Positions 53,571 to 63,332 are shown, numbered from the stretch's first letter. The stretch is 64,000 nucleotides of DNA from Rhodopirellula islandica (GCF_001027925.1 NZ_LECT01000044.1:310001-374000), one strand, 5' to 3'. Notes: generated from the sequence alone by a model not told the origin. Made by a program: numbers and translations.

Positions 53571-56483
53571 TCACTTGTTGGCAGCCAATTCGTTGACCGA
53601 CCGAAACAACTCCGTTGAGAAGGCACGTTCGGACTGCATCCGAAACTCAGCCAAGTCCACGACAATGTGTTGGTGTGGCTCCGGGGGATCCTCCGAGGCC
53701 TGACTGCCCGACACGAGCTGCACCGTGTTGTCTTGGCTTTCCAGCATGGAAAGATCGCTGCTGTCATCTGGGAAGGACGAGTCTTCCAGTATCATGCTGT
53801 TTATCGATCCAGGGAAGGGGATTGGACGTCTGCTCGGTAGCACAAAGGATGGCCGACGAACGCGACAGCCGATCAATCGAGTGCGATAGGGAGGTGCAAA
53901 ATTGACGAAGAAGGATTGGTCGTGCACACCCAAATCCAAGGTCAGTTGCGGGTTAATTTGAAGCAGATTTGCGATCTGTTTTGGTTCTAAGAAACAGTCC
54001 TTCAAGACCACGCGGCGGAGAGTTTCGGAGTCGGCAAGGACTTGAAGATGTGCCTCACTGAGGGAGCAACCAGCTAAGTCGAGAGCCTCAAGGTTGCCGT
54101 CCGTGAGCAGACGTCTGAGATCTTCAGCTGGGAAATCAACACCGCTCAGATTCAAGGAAGACAGCTGGTAAAGCGAGCTGACAATGCGTTTTGCATCGGC
54201 GTCCAAGGGCACGCGAGCGATGGAGAGCCTGCGAAGCGACGGAATCGCACGCAGCCAATGCAAGGTGCGCGAAGACACCTGCGTGTCGTCGAAATTCGCA
54301 ACTCGTAACCGAAGCAGCTTTGACCAATGTGACGCCACGTCATCGTCCACACGACATCCAGGGAGCTCCAAGCCAGTCAGATACCGGTACTGTCCCAACG
54401 CCTGAAGTCGTTCCTTTGAGATGTTGGGGTAGGCCAACATCAAGTGATCAAGGTGTTTGAATTTCAGCATTTGGTCGATCACGCTGTCGTCAAGCTCGGG
54501 ACCGCCACCGCCGAAGTAGCGCAGTTTGGTGAGCCCTTCCAGCTTCGCCTGTCGAGGCCAAGGGCTTTCGATCAAAAGTTCATCGAGAAGCGGCAGGTCG
54601 ACCAACTGCAAATCCTCGATCTCGCCACGGATTTGAATCGATCCTCGAAGTCGCGGAAGGCTTCGAAGCTCAAGGCGATTCAGCTTGGAAACCTCGAAAT
54701 GATCCAACGAAGTCAGGCTTCGATTCTCGGCGATGGTCAGCTGATCCAGGTCCGAAAGATCGGCGTGGAGACTTCGGAGTTTGGGCAGCTGCACAAGGCA
54801 TTTCTCAAGCCATTCTGCCGAGATTCGGCAATCGCGGATGGCAAGGGATTGCAGTTGGTTCAGGCCAAAAACCCAGTCCAAATCAGAGTGCTTGAGGTTG
54901 GCTTTTTGGAGGTGGAGGTGCTTCAAATAAGAAAGCGAGGCGAGCCGTTCGTAAGATTCCGGCGGAAACTGAACACCCGCCAAATCAACTTTGCTCAAGG
55001 AGGGCGTCTGAGCAATTTGTTGCAGCCACGCATCGTCGCCCGCAACGATCGAATCTTCGGCCGTGATCTGGCCCTGTGAGTCATACCGGTACACGCCCAA
55101 GTAGATCTCTTTCAGGCGACCGACATCCTCCAGCCGAAGCTCTTTCAAGTCCGCGGCATGACATTCCAGCCGGCGGAAGTTGGGGACATTCACCAGGTGG
55201 ACGGATTCAAACCGAGTCAGGCCATTCAATTGGTCCTCACGACCATACAGCAGCATCAGATCAATTGGTTCAACGATTTGTCGGAATCGCGGCAGGTTCT
55301 GTGCGTGCAAGGAATGTTTTTGCGAGCGATCCAGCTCAATCGTTTCCAGGGAAGGCATGTCCGTGAGCGACAATTGGAGCGTCGCATCGTTGTAGATTCG
55401 GATCGAATCGCGAATGGACAGGCGTTCGAGGTTCGGCCACTGGGACAGATTCAGGTGTCCCTGTTGGCCCGGTTTCGGACGGCTGAGGATCAGTGAGCGA
55501 CAGGTGGACGCCCACTTTGGTTTGGAGATGGCATTGAGACTCAAAGGGTTGCGGCGCAAATCGACGTGCTGAAGCTTGTCCATCTGGTTGATCAACGCTG
55601 CCATCTGGGAATCCAGATTGCATTGTTCGATTCCGAGGTACATCAGACGCTTGCAGTCTCGGATGTCCTCGCAAACCTTCTCCGAAACAGGCGAACGGTT
55701 GAGCGACAAACTGGTCAGCTCGATGGCATCACCAAGTGGATCGAGCGAATGTTCATGCAAATGCCCATCGAAGACCAAAACCGATCGCAGTGTCGGTGTG
55801 CCAAGCAGCGTTTGCAGAGCCTTTTCAGAGGGCGAATAAAGCTCCACCGTACGCAGTCGCAAAAAGGACGCGTGCAGTTGGATCGGAATTCTCTTCTCGA
55901 GAAATAGAGGGGCTTCAAAAGTGAATTGATAACCACCACGGCATTCCAGTGATTGAATCTTCGCCAAGTGGTGCTTGGCAATCCAGTTGCTGCTGAAAAC
56001 CAGGCTGGCTGGCAGCAGAAAGCATCCCGAGGCAACGGCGATGTCAAATCTCCGTCGCGTCCGTTCGGGAGCTTCAGAAATTGCGATGCGCTCACCTCGC
56101 CAACACCACAGTCGAAACGCGAAATAGATAAGCGCCGAAGCAAAGAGGATGTCGCCCAGCAAAGCTCGGCCGGACCAATACTGTGGGGTGTGATTCGCAA
56201 TTGCGGCCAGAGCGTTGCTGGGCTTTGACTTTGCCGAGGTGCCTTGGGATCCCTCGTCGATCAACACTTGGTATCGCCAAGGCCAACCGGCCCGAACGAT
56301 TTGGTCCGGGTCCAAGACCGGCACCCGTTGCACCAGCGTGAACGGTTCGCCCATCCAGCTCTCGCTGATTTGCGTGTACCGCCAGGGAACATTGAGCAGC
56401 ACCACGAGGATTCCGATCAAGGAACTGACTGCGTAAGCGGTCAGCCGGGTGCGACGGCGATACTGCGAAACGGAATCCACCAA
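53571..56483 (-). CDS. Large membrane protein with leucine-rich repeats
   Basis: A 970-residue protein. Membrane helices lie near 14-33, 105-125 and 145-165. The remainder (about 190-900) is built of leucine-rich-repeat-like units of 22-25 residues, for example LEAIDLAGCSLSEAHLQVL-like spacing in LEALDLAGCSLSEAHL, LTGLELPGCRVDDD, and LQSLAIRDCRISAEWLEKC. The C-terminus is disordered and acidic (SSFPDDSSDLSMLESQ). There is no ATG near the start: TTG at 56483 or GTG at 56480 is used. Planctomycetes have many such LRR proteins; partners are unknown. Codon use looks slightly poorer than the neighbours, suggesting a less constrained gene. Confidence 0.7.
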   Translation of the reverse strand: MVDSVSQYRRRTRLTAYAVSSLIGILVVLLNVPWRYTQISESWMGEPFTLVQRVPVLDPDQIVRAGWPWRYQVLIDEGSQGTSAKSKPSNALAAIANHTPQYWSGRALLGDILFASALIYFAFRLWCWRGERIAISEAPERTRRRFDIAVASGCFLLPASLVFSSNWIAKHHLAKIQSLECRGGYQFTFEAPLFLEKRIPIQLHASFLRLRTVELYSPSEKALQTLLGTPTLRSVLVFDGHLHEHSLDPLGDAIELTSLSLNRSPVSEKVCEDIRDCKRLMYLGIEQCNLDSQMAALINQMDKLQHVDLRRNPLSLNAISKPKWASTCRSLILSRPKPGQQGHLNLSQWPNLERLSIRDSIRIYNDATLQLSLTDMPSLETIELDRSQKHSLHAQNLPRFRQIVEPIDLMLLYGREDQLNGLTRFESVHLVNVPNFRRLECHAADLKELRLEDVGRLKEIYLGVYRYDSQGQITAEDSIVAGDDAWLQQIAQTPSLSKVDLAGVQFPPESYERLASLSYLKHLHLQKANLKHSDLDWVFGLNQLQSLAIRDCRISAEWLEKCLVQLPKLRSLHADLSDLDQLTIAENRSLTSLDHFEVSKLNRLELRSLPRLRGSIQIRGEIEDLQLVDLPLLDELLIESPWPRQAKLEGLTKLRYFGGGGPELDDSVIDQMLKFKHLDHLMLAYPNISKERLQALGQYRYLTGLELPGCRVDDDVASHWSKLLRLRVANFDDTQVSSRTLHWLRAIPSLRRLSIARVPLDADAKRIVSSLYQLSSLNLSGVDFPAEDLRRLLTDGNLEALDLAGCSLSEAHLQVLADSETLRRVVLKDCFLEPKQIANLLQINPQLTLDLGVHDQSFFVNFAPPYRTRLIGCRVRRPSFVLPSRRPIPFPGSINSMILEDSSFPDDSSDLSMLESQDNTVQLVSGSQASEDPPEPHQHIVVDLAEFRMQSERAFSTELFRSVNELAANK

Positions 56484-56625
56484 TTCGTTGCCCCATGCGA
56501 GTGCATTTTCCTTCGAGGGGGGGAATTCCGCCCCCGATGGTCGAACAGCGTCAGTCTAGCAGACCCAATTGGCGGACGAGACATGTTCAATTTGCACCCT
56601 CGGTCAAACCCCAGGGGCAGCTGGA

Positions 56626-57432
56626 TCACCAGATTTTGGCGTCGGTCAGTTGGCTGGTCACTTTTCCAGCCCAATCTTTGTTTGCCGCGGGGGAGGCGGG
56701 ACTGGGATGCAGGATTCGATGGATGTGGAAAGGCGGTTGGCTGGCACTTTTTTGCCGAACCGATGCTTTCGGCGTGCGAGGTTCGCTGGATCCTTCAATG
56801 GATTTCACGACTCGCTTGAGACAGTTTTCAGCGAACGCACCGACCCCGACCAAATCGGTCCATGGGGCTGCCGTGATGACTTTTGCCAAGTGTGCGTCGC
56901 AGATGGCTTGCAGGGAGTCTCGTTCGGCGGCGGGCAATTTGTCGGGGGTTCGATTCTTTCCACCCGCTTCCATGAACACGAGCGGGCAATAGTTCGCGAC
57001 GAAGTGCTGCTGAAAGAAATCAGCCGGGTCAGGGTATTTCTCTGAAACCAGTCCCCACAACCTGCGCCCACTGACTTCGCTTCGAGCGCAATTCAAGCCT
57101 TCGACGGGGCGTTTGGGGTGCTCGTTTGCAGGCCGTTCGACCTCGCCTTCCAATCCCATCCACTGCACGACTGCATTGATCTCACCAAACGGCACTCCGG
57201 TTTGCGCCATGCCCCACGGTCCCGGGTTCATGCCCAGGAACAGCACGTGAGCGTTGGCGCCGATTTGGCGCACGTATTGTTCATGAAGTCCCCAGGCATA
57301 TCGCAGCGGGTTGTAGACGTGCGTGACCGGTTCTGCGAATTCGAGCTTGTCGACTTGATCGGAAAGTTCTCTCGCAGCGTCGAGCAGTCGCTTTTGAATC
57401 GGTTTCGGGCTCGGGGATTTGGTTGGCGACAT
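56626..57432 (-). CDS. SMUG-type single-strand-selective uracil-DNA glycosylase
   Basis: A 268-residue base-excision repair enzyme that removes uracil and oxidised pyrimidines. Motif 1 is LFLGMNPGPWGMAQTGVPFGE, almost identical to SMUG1, with the Asn of GMNPGP activating water. Motif 2 is HPSPASPAANK with the catalytic His. Between them lie GRRLWGLVSEKY and NYCPLVFMEAGGKNRTPDKL, also SMUG-specific. The ATG at 57432 follows the preceding stop by two bases; an in-frame GTG at 57438 overlaps it. It is the last of three minus-strand genes. Confidence 0.92.
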   Translation of the reverse strand: MSPTKSPSPKPIQKRLLDAARELSDQVDKLEFAEPVTHVYNPLRYAWGLHEQYVRQIGANAHVLFLGMNPGPWGMAQTGVPFGEINAVVQWMGLEGEVERPANEHPKRPVEGLNCARSEVSGRRLWGLVSEKYPDPADFFQQHFVANYCPLVFMEAGGKNRTPDKLPAAERDSLQAICDAHLAKVITAAPWTDLVGVGAFAENCLKRVVKSIEGSSEPRTPKASVRQKSASQPPFHIHRILHPSPASPAANKDWAGKVTSQLTDAKIW

Positions 57433-57434
57433 GG

Positions 57435-58199
57435 TCACTGTGGGTTGGGGTTGCGTGTCGGAGTCGCGATTCCAATCGACTGGTTGAGGATCATGATCTT
57501 CTGCCAGATTTTTCGCGACAAACCGGACGAGAGTTGTTCGACTTCACTGACCGCTGCGACGGAAGCGGTGTCGTCAAAGTTCTTGACGTAGAGCGCCGCG
57601 ATCTTCCCTGTCAGCGACAGCATCTCGCTGCAGTAGTCGAGGTACCGGTTCAGCTCCAGAGGCGTCATCTTTTGTCGCGGTGAGTTGTCCGTGCCGCGGA
57701 AATTGGATAGCACTCGCTCGGGGTCTTTGGTGAGTTGATGCATGTCGATGATGTGACACATCGATCTCAATTCGTGAATGGCAGTCAAAGCACGGCGGCG
57801 TTTCAATCGTGTTTCCAGCGAGATCAGAAAGTAGATGCCGGCACTGAGTAGCAGCATCACTTGGCTGGACGAATCCGCCATCGCGATCAGGTTGGGAAGC
57901 TTCATGTCATCGCTGGACAACTCCGTCGTCGCCGGTTGTGCGATGGAGAAGATCAGAACGACCAAGGATCCGATCAATCCGGCGAGCAACAGGTAACTGG
58001 CGAAGCGAATGCGTCGAATCGGGCGACCGATTTCTTGAGATCGCTGCGAGGCACTGCGACCAACCTCGAGCAATTCGCCGCACAAATGCTGCAGTCCCGA
58101 GTCGGGGAATCGTTCGCTGATCCGACGTTGCAATTTTGCGATCGTTTCCACGATTTGCGTGTCTTGCAGGGTCAAGCGAGAGGACGATTGTTTTTCCAT
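57435..58199 (-). CDS. Two-helix membrane protein of unknown function
   Basis: A 254-residue protein from the ATG at 58199 (MEKQSSSRLTLQDTQ). The in-frame extension beyond this ATG overlaps the upstream gene and is arginine-rich nonsense. A helical N-terminal domain of about 70 residues precedes two close membrane helices (FASYLLLAGLIGSLVVLIFS, about 68-88, and QVMLLLSAGIYFLISLETRL, about 111-130). A helical C-terminal domain of about 120 residues follows. The layout is like small-molecule-gated or effector membrane proteins, but no family was recognised. It sits eight bases after the shikimate-dehydrogenase-like gene. Confidence 0.65.
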   Translation of the reverse strand: MEKQSSSRLTLQDTQIVETIAKLQRRISERFPDSGLQHLCGELLEVGRSASQRSQEIGRPIRRIRFASYLLLAGLIGSLVVLIFSIAQPATTELSSDDMKLPNLIAMADSSSQVMLLLSAGIYFLISLETRLKRRRALTAIHELRSMCHIIDMHQLTKDPERVLSNFRGTDNSPRQKMTPLELNRYLDYCSEMLSLTGKIAALYVKNFDDTASVAAVSEVEQLSSGLSRKIWQKIMILNQSIGIATPTRNPNPQ

Positions 58200-58207
58200 C
58201 GGAACCT

Positions 58208-59152
58208 TCAAACGGAAAGGTACTCTTCCATGGCTTCGCGAAGCACATCGACGCGAACTTCGGTGCCCAGCCAAAGGGGGACCACCTTCGCCAAGCAGGC
58301 GGCGTGGATGTCCCAGCGAGTGATGCAGTTGCTGCCCGCGTCCATTTTGCAGCGTTCCCATTCGCTGATGTCGTTGGCGTCCCAGTTTTCGTTGAGATCG
58401 ACCAACACTGTGCCTGGCGGCGTCGTCGAGCTGCGGAATGCATCGATGATTTCCGATGCGGGGCCATCCACGGCCAACCAAACATTTGCCAGCGAGGTCG
58501 TCGTGATTTCCTCGGGAGAGCTGACCATCACGACGCGATCGAGTGTGGTCTCTGCGGGCGAATCATTGGCTGGCGGACAATCCGGATCCGTGTCTTTGGC
58601 AGCGATTGCTTTTTCGGATGACCCGGTTTGCATCGACGCCTTCGCGGCGAGTTGATTCTCTGTCACCAGTCTTTGCGCGAGCTGTTTGCGAGAGGCGGTG
58701 TCGGAACTGATCACGAGCACTTGCTGAACCGAAAAACCACCGAACTCCAGCTGGTCTCGAATCAATTGCGTCCAGGTTTGTTCTCGGACCGAGATCGCTT
58801 GCCAATGCGATGGGGGAGCCTGTCCCGGTTTGGATTCGGGCGTGCTTCGCAGTGCTTCGGCAGGCAACAATGGGGCCATCCCTGTGATGCCCAGATTGCT
58901 TGCGGTGTTGGAGTCCTCCGACATCTGGCCGCGACAACTGGAGTCGATCCAGACGCCTCGGAAACTCATTGCGTGCATGCCGTTCACAGCGACGGGCAGT
59001 TGCTGTGGGCTCAAGTCAAACGACAGGACGCGGCAATCCACGTTGGCTTGCTCAAACGCACTTTCGAGTGCGAACTGCGTCGGATTGCCTGCCACCGGAT
59101 GCCCGATCACCGCAAGCACGGGCTCGATCTTTTCGTCCATGGATGGAGGCAT
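58208..59152 (-). CDS. Shikimate-dehydrogenase-like protein without the catalytic residues
   Basis: A 314-residue protein. The first 70 residues (VLAVIGHPVAGNPTQFALES, then CRVLSFDLSPQQLPVAVNGM and SFRGVWID) follow the substrate-binding domain of AroE step by step. Where AroE has NVTxPxK with the catalytic Lys, this has WIDSSCRGQ, and the NTD Asp is also absent. The middle (VQQVLVISSDTASRKQLAQRL) resembles the NADP-domain start but lacks a clear glycine-rich loop. So it is probably not a working shikimate dehydrogenase. It may bind a related ligand. It starts an operon with the two-helix membrane protein and the SMUG gene. Confidence 0.55.
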   Translation of the reverse strand: MPPSMDEKIEPVLAVIGHPVAGNPTQFALESAFEQANVDCRVLSFDLSPQQLPVAVNGMHAMSFRGVWIDSSCRGQMSEDSNTASNLGITGMAPLLPAEALRSTPESKPGQAPPSHWQAISVREQTWTQLIRDQLEFGGFSVQQVLVISSDTASRKQLAQRLVTENQLAAKASMQTGSSEKAIAAKDTDPDCPPANDSPAETTLDRVVMVSSPEEITTTSLANVWLAVDGPASEIIDAFRSSTTPPGTVLVDLNENWDANDISEWERCKMDAGSNCITRWDIHAACLAKVVPLWLGTEVRVDVLREAMEEYLSV

Positions 59153-59416
59153 GCCGTGACAGGGAAGGCGTTGAATGATTTTGGAGGGGTGCGACGCGAG
59201 GCAGCGGAGATTGGAGTCAAAACGTCATCAACCGGTGTTGCCCGTCTCGCGTTTGGTCGAGGATGCGATCCCGGTCGCTTCTCTCAGCGTCCAGTCTACC
59301 GTCATCTATCTTGATGCACGACCTTGCTATGCTGGGCACTTGGCTGCGGTTTTAAATGTGTTGTTTTCTCCCCCCGTTTGCAGCCGGAACGCTGCCGTGA
59401 CCCGACGAACATCTTC

Positions 59417-60715
59417 ATGCAACCTTCTCGATCTGAATTCTGTTCGCTGGACCGTGCCAGCCTCCGACGGCATCAATGGGATCGGCTGCAAGTCGTTTGG
59501 CAACGCCTGAAAGAATCTGAGCACCCGCTTTATCGCGAGGCTCTTCAGATTGCTCCTGATTTGAGTGATTGGGAAACGTTCCAGTCGTTGCCGTTTCTGA
59601 CCAAGTCAGATTTGCTCGGCAACTCTCGGGAAGAACCGTCCAAACTTTTCACGCAGCCGCGACAGGCGTATTCACGAGCCCACCAGACCAGCGGTTCTCG
59701 CGGTTGGCCGATGCCCATTTACGACACTCCCGAGGATTGGCGTTGGTGGCTGGAATGTTGGCAGTACGTTTTGGATGCCGGCGACGTCCGTCCAGCCGAC
59801 ACCGTCATGATGGCGTTTTCGTTTGGCCCCTTCATTGGCTTTTGGTCTGCCAACGATGCGCTGGTCGAACGAGGGTGCTTGGTGGTTCCCGGCGGCGGTT
59901 TGTCTTCTTCGGCCCGTTTGCAGATGATGCTGGATCGCGAGTGCACCGTCGTGTGTTGCACGCCCACCTACGCGTTGCATTTGGTTTCGGTTGCGAACGA
60001 ACACGGAATCGATCTGAAAGGCAGCAGCGTTTCACGCTTGATTGTCGCGGGGGAACCCGGCGGAAGCGTCCCGGAGATTCGGCGTGCGATTGAGGAACCC
60101 TGGGGAGCCCGAGTGATCGATCATGCGGGAGCGAGCGAGCTCGGAGCCTGGGGATTTCCAAGCGCTGAAGACCGCGGCCTGCATGTCATCGAGTCCGAGT
60201 TCATCGCTGAGTTCTTTGTGCTCGACGAAGATGGTCAACCGGGGCGCGTAGCAGAATCAGGCGAGGCATCCGAATTGGTGATGACCAATTTGGGACGCCA
60301 TGGCGGACCAGCGATACGTTATCGAACCGGTGACATAGTGCGTCCAGTCTGGGAGCACGGTTTGCCTTGTCAGTTTGTCAAGTTGGATGGTGGCGTGATC
60401 GGACGAGCCGATGACATGTTGGTCATTCGTGGCGTCAACGTTTTTCCCGCCAGCATCGAAGCGATTGTTCGCCAGGTGGTGCCCGAAGCCGAATTTCGAA
60501 TGATCGCGACCCGGCAGGATCATTTGGACCAACTTTCCATTGAAATTGAATCTCCGGACTCAAATGAGTCTCAGCCTGGCAGTTTGGGGCAGATGAGGGA
60601 ATTGAGAGATGCGTTCCGCGAGCGTCTGGCTTTGCGAGTCGAGATCACATTGGTTCCGGCTGGATCGTTACCACGCTCCGAGGGGAAATCGAAACGCTTT
60701 GTGGACCGTCGATGA
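59417..60715 (+). CDS. PaaK/CapK-like adenylate-forming enzyme
   Basis: A 432-residue member of the phenylacetate-CoA ligase-like branch of the ANL superfamily, which activates carboxylates as acyl-AMP. The ATP loop is AHQTSGSRGWPMPIYDTPED. VIDHAGASELGAWGFPS is the adenine/substrate region. IRYRTGDIVRPV has the ribose-binding Asp, GRADDMLVIRGVNVFPASIE is the hinge, and PRSEGKSKRFVDRR holds the C-terminal Lys. All key parts are present. The ATG at 59417 was preferred to the ORF-initial start because upstream sequence is Cys/Arg-rich. No phenylacetate genes are nearby. CapK-like relatives occur in surface-polysaccharide loci, and a Wzc-type kinase follows, so acyl transfer to a polysaccharide is an alternative. 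Confidence 0.8.
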   Translation: MQPSRSEFCSLDRASLRRHQWDRLQVVWQRLKESEHPLYREALQIAPDLSDWETFQSLPFLTKSDLLGNSREEPSKLFTQPRQAYSRAHQTSGSRGWPMPIYDTPEDWRWWLECWQYVLDAGDVRPADTVMMAFSFGPFIGFWSANDALVERGCLVVPGGGLSSSARLQMMLDRECTVVCCTPTYALHLVSVANEHGIDLKGSSVSRLIVAGEPGGSVPEIRRAIEEPWGARVIDHAGASELGAWGFPSAEDRGLHVIESEFIAEFFVLDEDGQPGRVAESGEASELVMTNLGRHGGPAIRYRTGDIVRPVWEHGLPCQFVKLDGGVIGRADDMLVIRGVNVFPASIEAIVRQVVPEAEFRMIATRQDHLDQLSIEIESPDSNESQPGSLGQMRELRDAFRERLALRVEITLVPAGSLPRSEGKSKRFVDRR

Positions 60716-60893
60716 ACGACGGTAGCCACACCCAGCCATTTGAGCGGATCGTCCGGATTGCGCGACTACCCGAGAGCGAATGAGGTCATAATGACCACGC
60801 ATCGCACCGGAAAAGAGGGCAAAACAGCTTTTTCGCTTGACGATATCGGAGGCGCAAGTGAACATCGGTTTGTCACGGTAGGGGGATTCCTTC

Positions 60894-63296
60894 ATGCCCT
60901 GCGGTCCACAATCGATCGATCTCGAGAAAGTATCTATGGCTGAGTCTGCCAAACCGACCAACCGACTTCCCGCCCGCGGCCCCTCCAGTGCGTCATCTGA
61001 CGGGGAAGAAACGCTGGATGTCCTGCAGATTTTGAGTCGGCAACGCTGGTTGATTGCCTTTCTGTCGATCGCGGGACTGGCTGCCGGTGTGGCGTATGCT
61101 CTGAACGCGCAGGTCTGGTACGAGTCCAACGCCAAGGTTTTGATCAACCAGAAGAGCGCTGGTTTGGGTGGCAACAGCACCGGCACTGACATGGTGGACG
61201 AGGATATTCTCGCCAACCACATGGAGCTCATCCAAAGCCGCATGATTGTCGGCGAGGCATTGGAGCAGAATGAGCTGTTGGATTTGCCATCGATTGAAAC
61301 ACATTTGAATGAGAAGACGGATGCGATTGACTACGTCATCGATCAGCTTTCCATCGTCAAGGGTGGCGATGGTTCAGCAAAAACCGCTCGCAGTCTGAAC
61401 ATCACATTCACTCACACGGATCCGGATGACGCCAAGTTGATCTTGACCGCTGTGATGAAACGCTATGAGCAATTCATCATCGATCAGGTCGAACAGGTGA
61501 TGGGCCGCGCCAACGAGATGGTGAACAAGGCCAAGACGGAGGTCGAAACCGATTTGATCGCTGCTGAACAAGAGCACTTGAAAGCTCGCCAAGAAGCGCC
61601 GCTGTTCTTTCAGGGAGAAGGCAGCAGCAATATCTATCAAGATCGCTACCGCCGATTGCAAGACGAGCTGCTCGACCTCGACATCCAAGAATCAACGGTC
61701 AAAACACGTTTGACGCGTGTCGACCAGACCTTGAAGGAAATGGATGAGTCGACCGACCCGATCGATCAACTCGACAAGTTGGCATTGATCGACAGCGACA
61801 GTTTGGAGCGTCTCGGTGTCTTTGCTGGCCTGCAAATGAACTCAGCCAACACCGCTGAATTCAAAGCCGCAATGCCAGCCAAGGCGGAAGAAGCTCGGAC
61901 GCAGATCACTCACCTTTTGAAACTCAACAGTGAGAAGCAACGCTTGACTTCGGTGTTTGGTCCCGGCCATCCCAAGGTGCAGGAACTCGAAAGTGAGATC
62001 ACGTTGGTCAAAGAGTTCTTGCAAGACCAAAAGGATCTCACCAGTCCCGCGGAGATGTTTGGCGACAGTGCTCTCACGCCGGAGGGGTTGTTGAAAGCCT
62101 ATGTCGGTTTTCTTCAGCATGACCTGGCGGCACTTTCCGAACGTCGCAAGGAACTGACGTATCTGGCTGCTGACGCAGAGACAAAAGCGAAAGAACTGAT
62201 CGAGTACGAACTCACGGACATGATCTTGCAAAAGAAGATCGGCCGACAAGAGGCGTTGTTTGAAGGCGTTGTTCAACAACTGCGAGCGTTGGATACCGCC
62301 AGTGGATTGACAGGGTATCTGTATGAGTTCCTGGCTGTTCCGCGAACGGGTGAAAAGTCTTGGCCAAAGCTGCCCTTGTGCGGCTTGGGTGGATTGATGT
62401 TGGGACTGTTTTCGGGATTGTTCCTGGCGGTTGCCAATGACGTTCGTGATGGACGATTCCGATCGGCTGCTGAACTGGATGATGCCATTGGATTGCCGAG
62501 TCTCGGTCGAGTTGGCAAGCTGAACTCGATCAACCAAGGCATCAAGGGCCTGATTGCCACCGAGCTTTCGCCTGACGCCGAAGCTTTCCGGTTGGGACGC
62601 ACTGTTTTGCTGCCCGATATTCGAAGCGGAAGCGTACGCACGATTGGTTTCACCAGCCCCATGCAGGGTGATGGGAAGTCGACCGTGGTTTCTAATTTTG
62701 CGGTCTCGTTTTCTCAGGTTGGATTGAAGGTGTTGGTCATCGATGCCGACCTTCGCCGTCCCAGTGCTCATCGCTACTTCAGTCTTGGCAAAGAAGATGG
62801 TCTGTGCGATGTCCTCGAAGACCGTCTTGAGATCTCTGAGGCGATCAAAGCAACCGAAGCTGACAACGTGTTTGTGATGACCTCCGGGTCGTCCAGTCAC
62901 ACACCAGCGGAATTGTTGCAGTCGCAACGACTCGACGAAGTTCTGGCAGTCGTCAAAGAAGACTACGACCTCGTTCTGGTTGACTTGCCGCCTGTCTTGG
63001 CTGTCTCGGATCCAGTGGTGGTGATGCCCCGTTTGGACGGTGGCATTCTGGTGGTCAAAGTCGCCAATGTTCGCCGCGATGAAGTGGTCAACACGCTCCG
63101 CCGGATCGACAGTTCTGGTGGGGAGATGCTCGGTTGCATGCTCAACGCCTTTGGTGCCGGGAAGAAGTTCGACTCCGATGGTGGCTACTACGGTTACTAC
63201 AAGAGTGACTACACCCGACCGACATCGTCAGCAACCCGTCAGGCTGCACCGAAAGCAGCCACCATTTCTGCCAACGGCCAGCCAAAATCAAAGTAG
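60894..63296 (+). CDS. Polysaccharide biosynthesis tyrosine autokinase (Wzc-like BY-kinase)
   Basis: An 800-residue inner-membrane protein controlling polysaccharide chain length and export. The Wzz domain starts near residue 40, with helix 1 at about 53-72 (LIAFLSIAGLAAGVAYAL). A long extracytoplasmic coiled coil follows, and helix 2 is at about 495-520 (LGGLMLGLFSGLFLAVA). The cytoplasmic kinase has Walker A SPMQGDGKSTV (about 586-596), Walker A' VLVIDADLRRPSA and Walker B LVLVDLPPVL. A Tyr-rich tail, GGYYGYYKSDYTRP (about 762-775), holds the autophosphorylation sites. Start: ATG 60894 follows GGGGG with proper spacing; ATG 60936 is an alternative. It converges on an export-protein gene. 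Confidence 0.92.
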   Translation: MPCGPQSIDLEKVSMAESAKPTNRLPARGPSSASSDGEETLDVLQILSRQRWLIAFLSIAGLAAGVAYALNAQVWYESNAKVLINQKSAGLGGNSTGTDMVDEDILANHMELIQSRMIVGEALEQNELLDLPSIETHLNEKTDAIDYVIDQLSIVKGGDGSAKTARSLNITFTHTDPDDAKLILTAVMKRYEQFIIDQVEQVMGRANEMVNKAKTEVETDLIAAEQEHLKARQEAPLFFQGEGSSNIYQDRYRRLQDELLDLDIQESTVKTRLTRVDQTLKEMDESTDPIDQLDKLALIDSDSLERLGVFAGLQMNSANTAEFKAAMPAKAEEARTQITHLLKLNSEKQRLTSVFGPGHPKVQELESEITLVKEFLQDQKDLTSPAEMFGDSALTPEGLLKAYVGFLQHDLAALSERRKELTYLAADAETKAKELIEYELTDMILQKKIGRQEALFEGVVQQLRALDTASGLTGYLYEFLAVPRTGEKSWPKLPLCGLGGLMLGLFSGLFLAVANDVRDGRFRSAAELDDAIGLPSLGRVGKLNSINQGIKGLIATELSPDAEAFRLGRTVLLPDIRSGSVRTIGFTSPMQGDGKSTVVSNFAVSFSQVGLKVLVIDADLRRPSAHRYFSLGKEDGLCDVLEDRLEISEAIKATEADNVFVMTSGSSSHTPAELLQSQRLDEVLAVVKEDYDLVLVDLPPVLAVSDPVVVMPRLDGGILVVKVANVRRDEVVNTLRRIDSSGGEMLGCMLNAFGAGKKFDSDGGYYGYYKSDYTRPTSSATRQAAPKAATISANGQPKSK

Positions 63297-63332
63297 AACG
63301 ATTGTCCCCAATTGCATCCGTGGGTGGATGCC

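Noticed and set aside
57200-57432. GTG at 57438 as start of the uracil-DNA glycosylase gene
   Set aside because: It overlaps the preceding stop and adds only two residues; ATG at 57432 is simpler.
61842-62927. 361-codon minus-strand frame opposite the Wzc-like kinase
   Set aside because: Antisense shadow of a clear BY-kinase; no ribosome site or domain.
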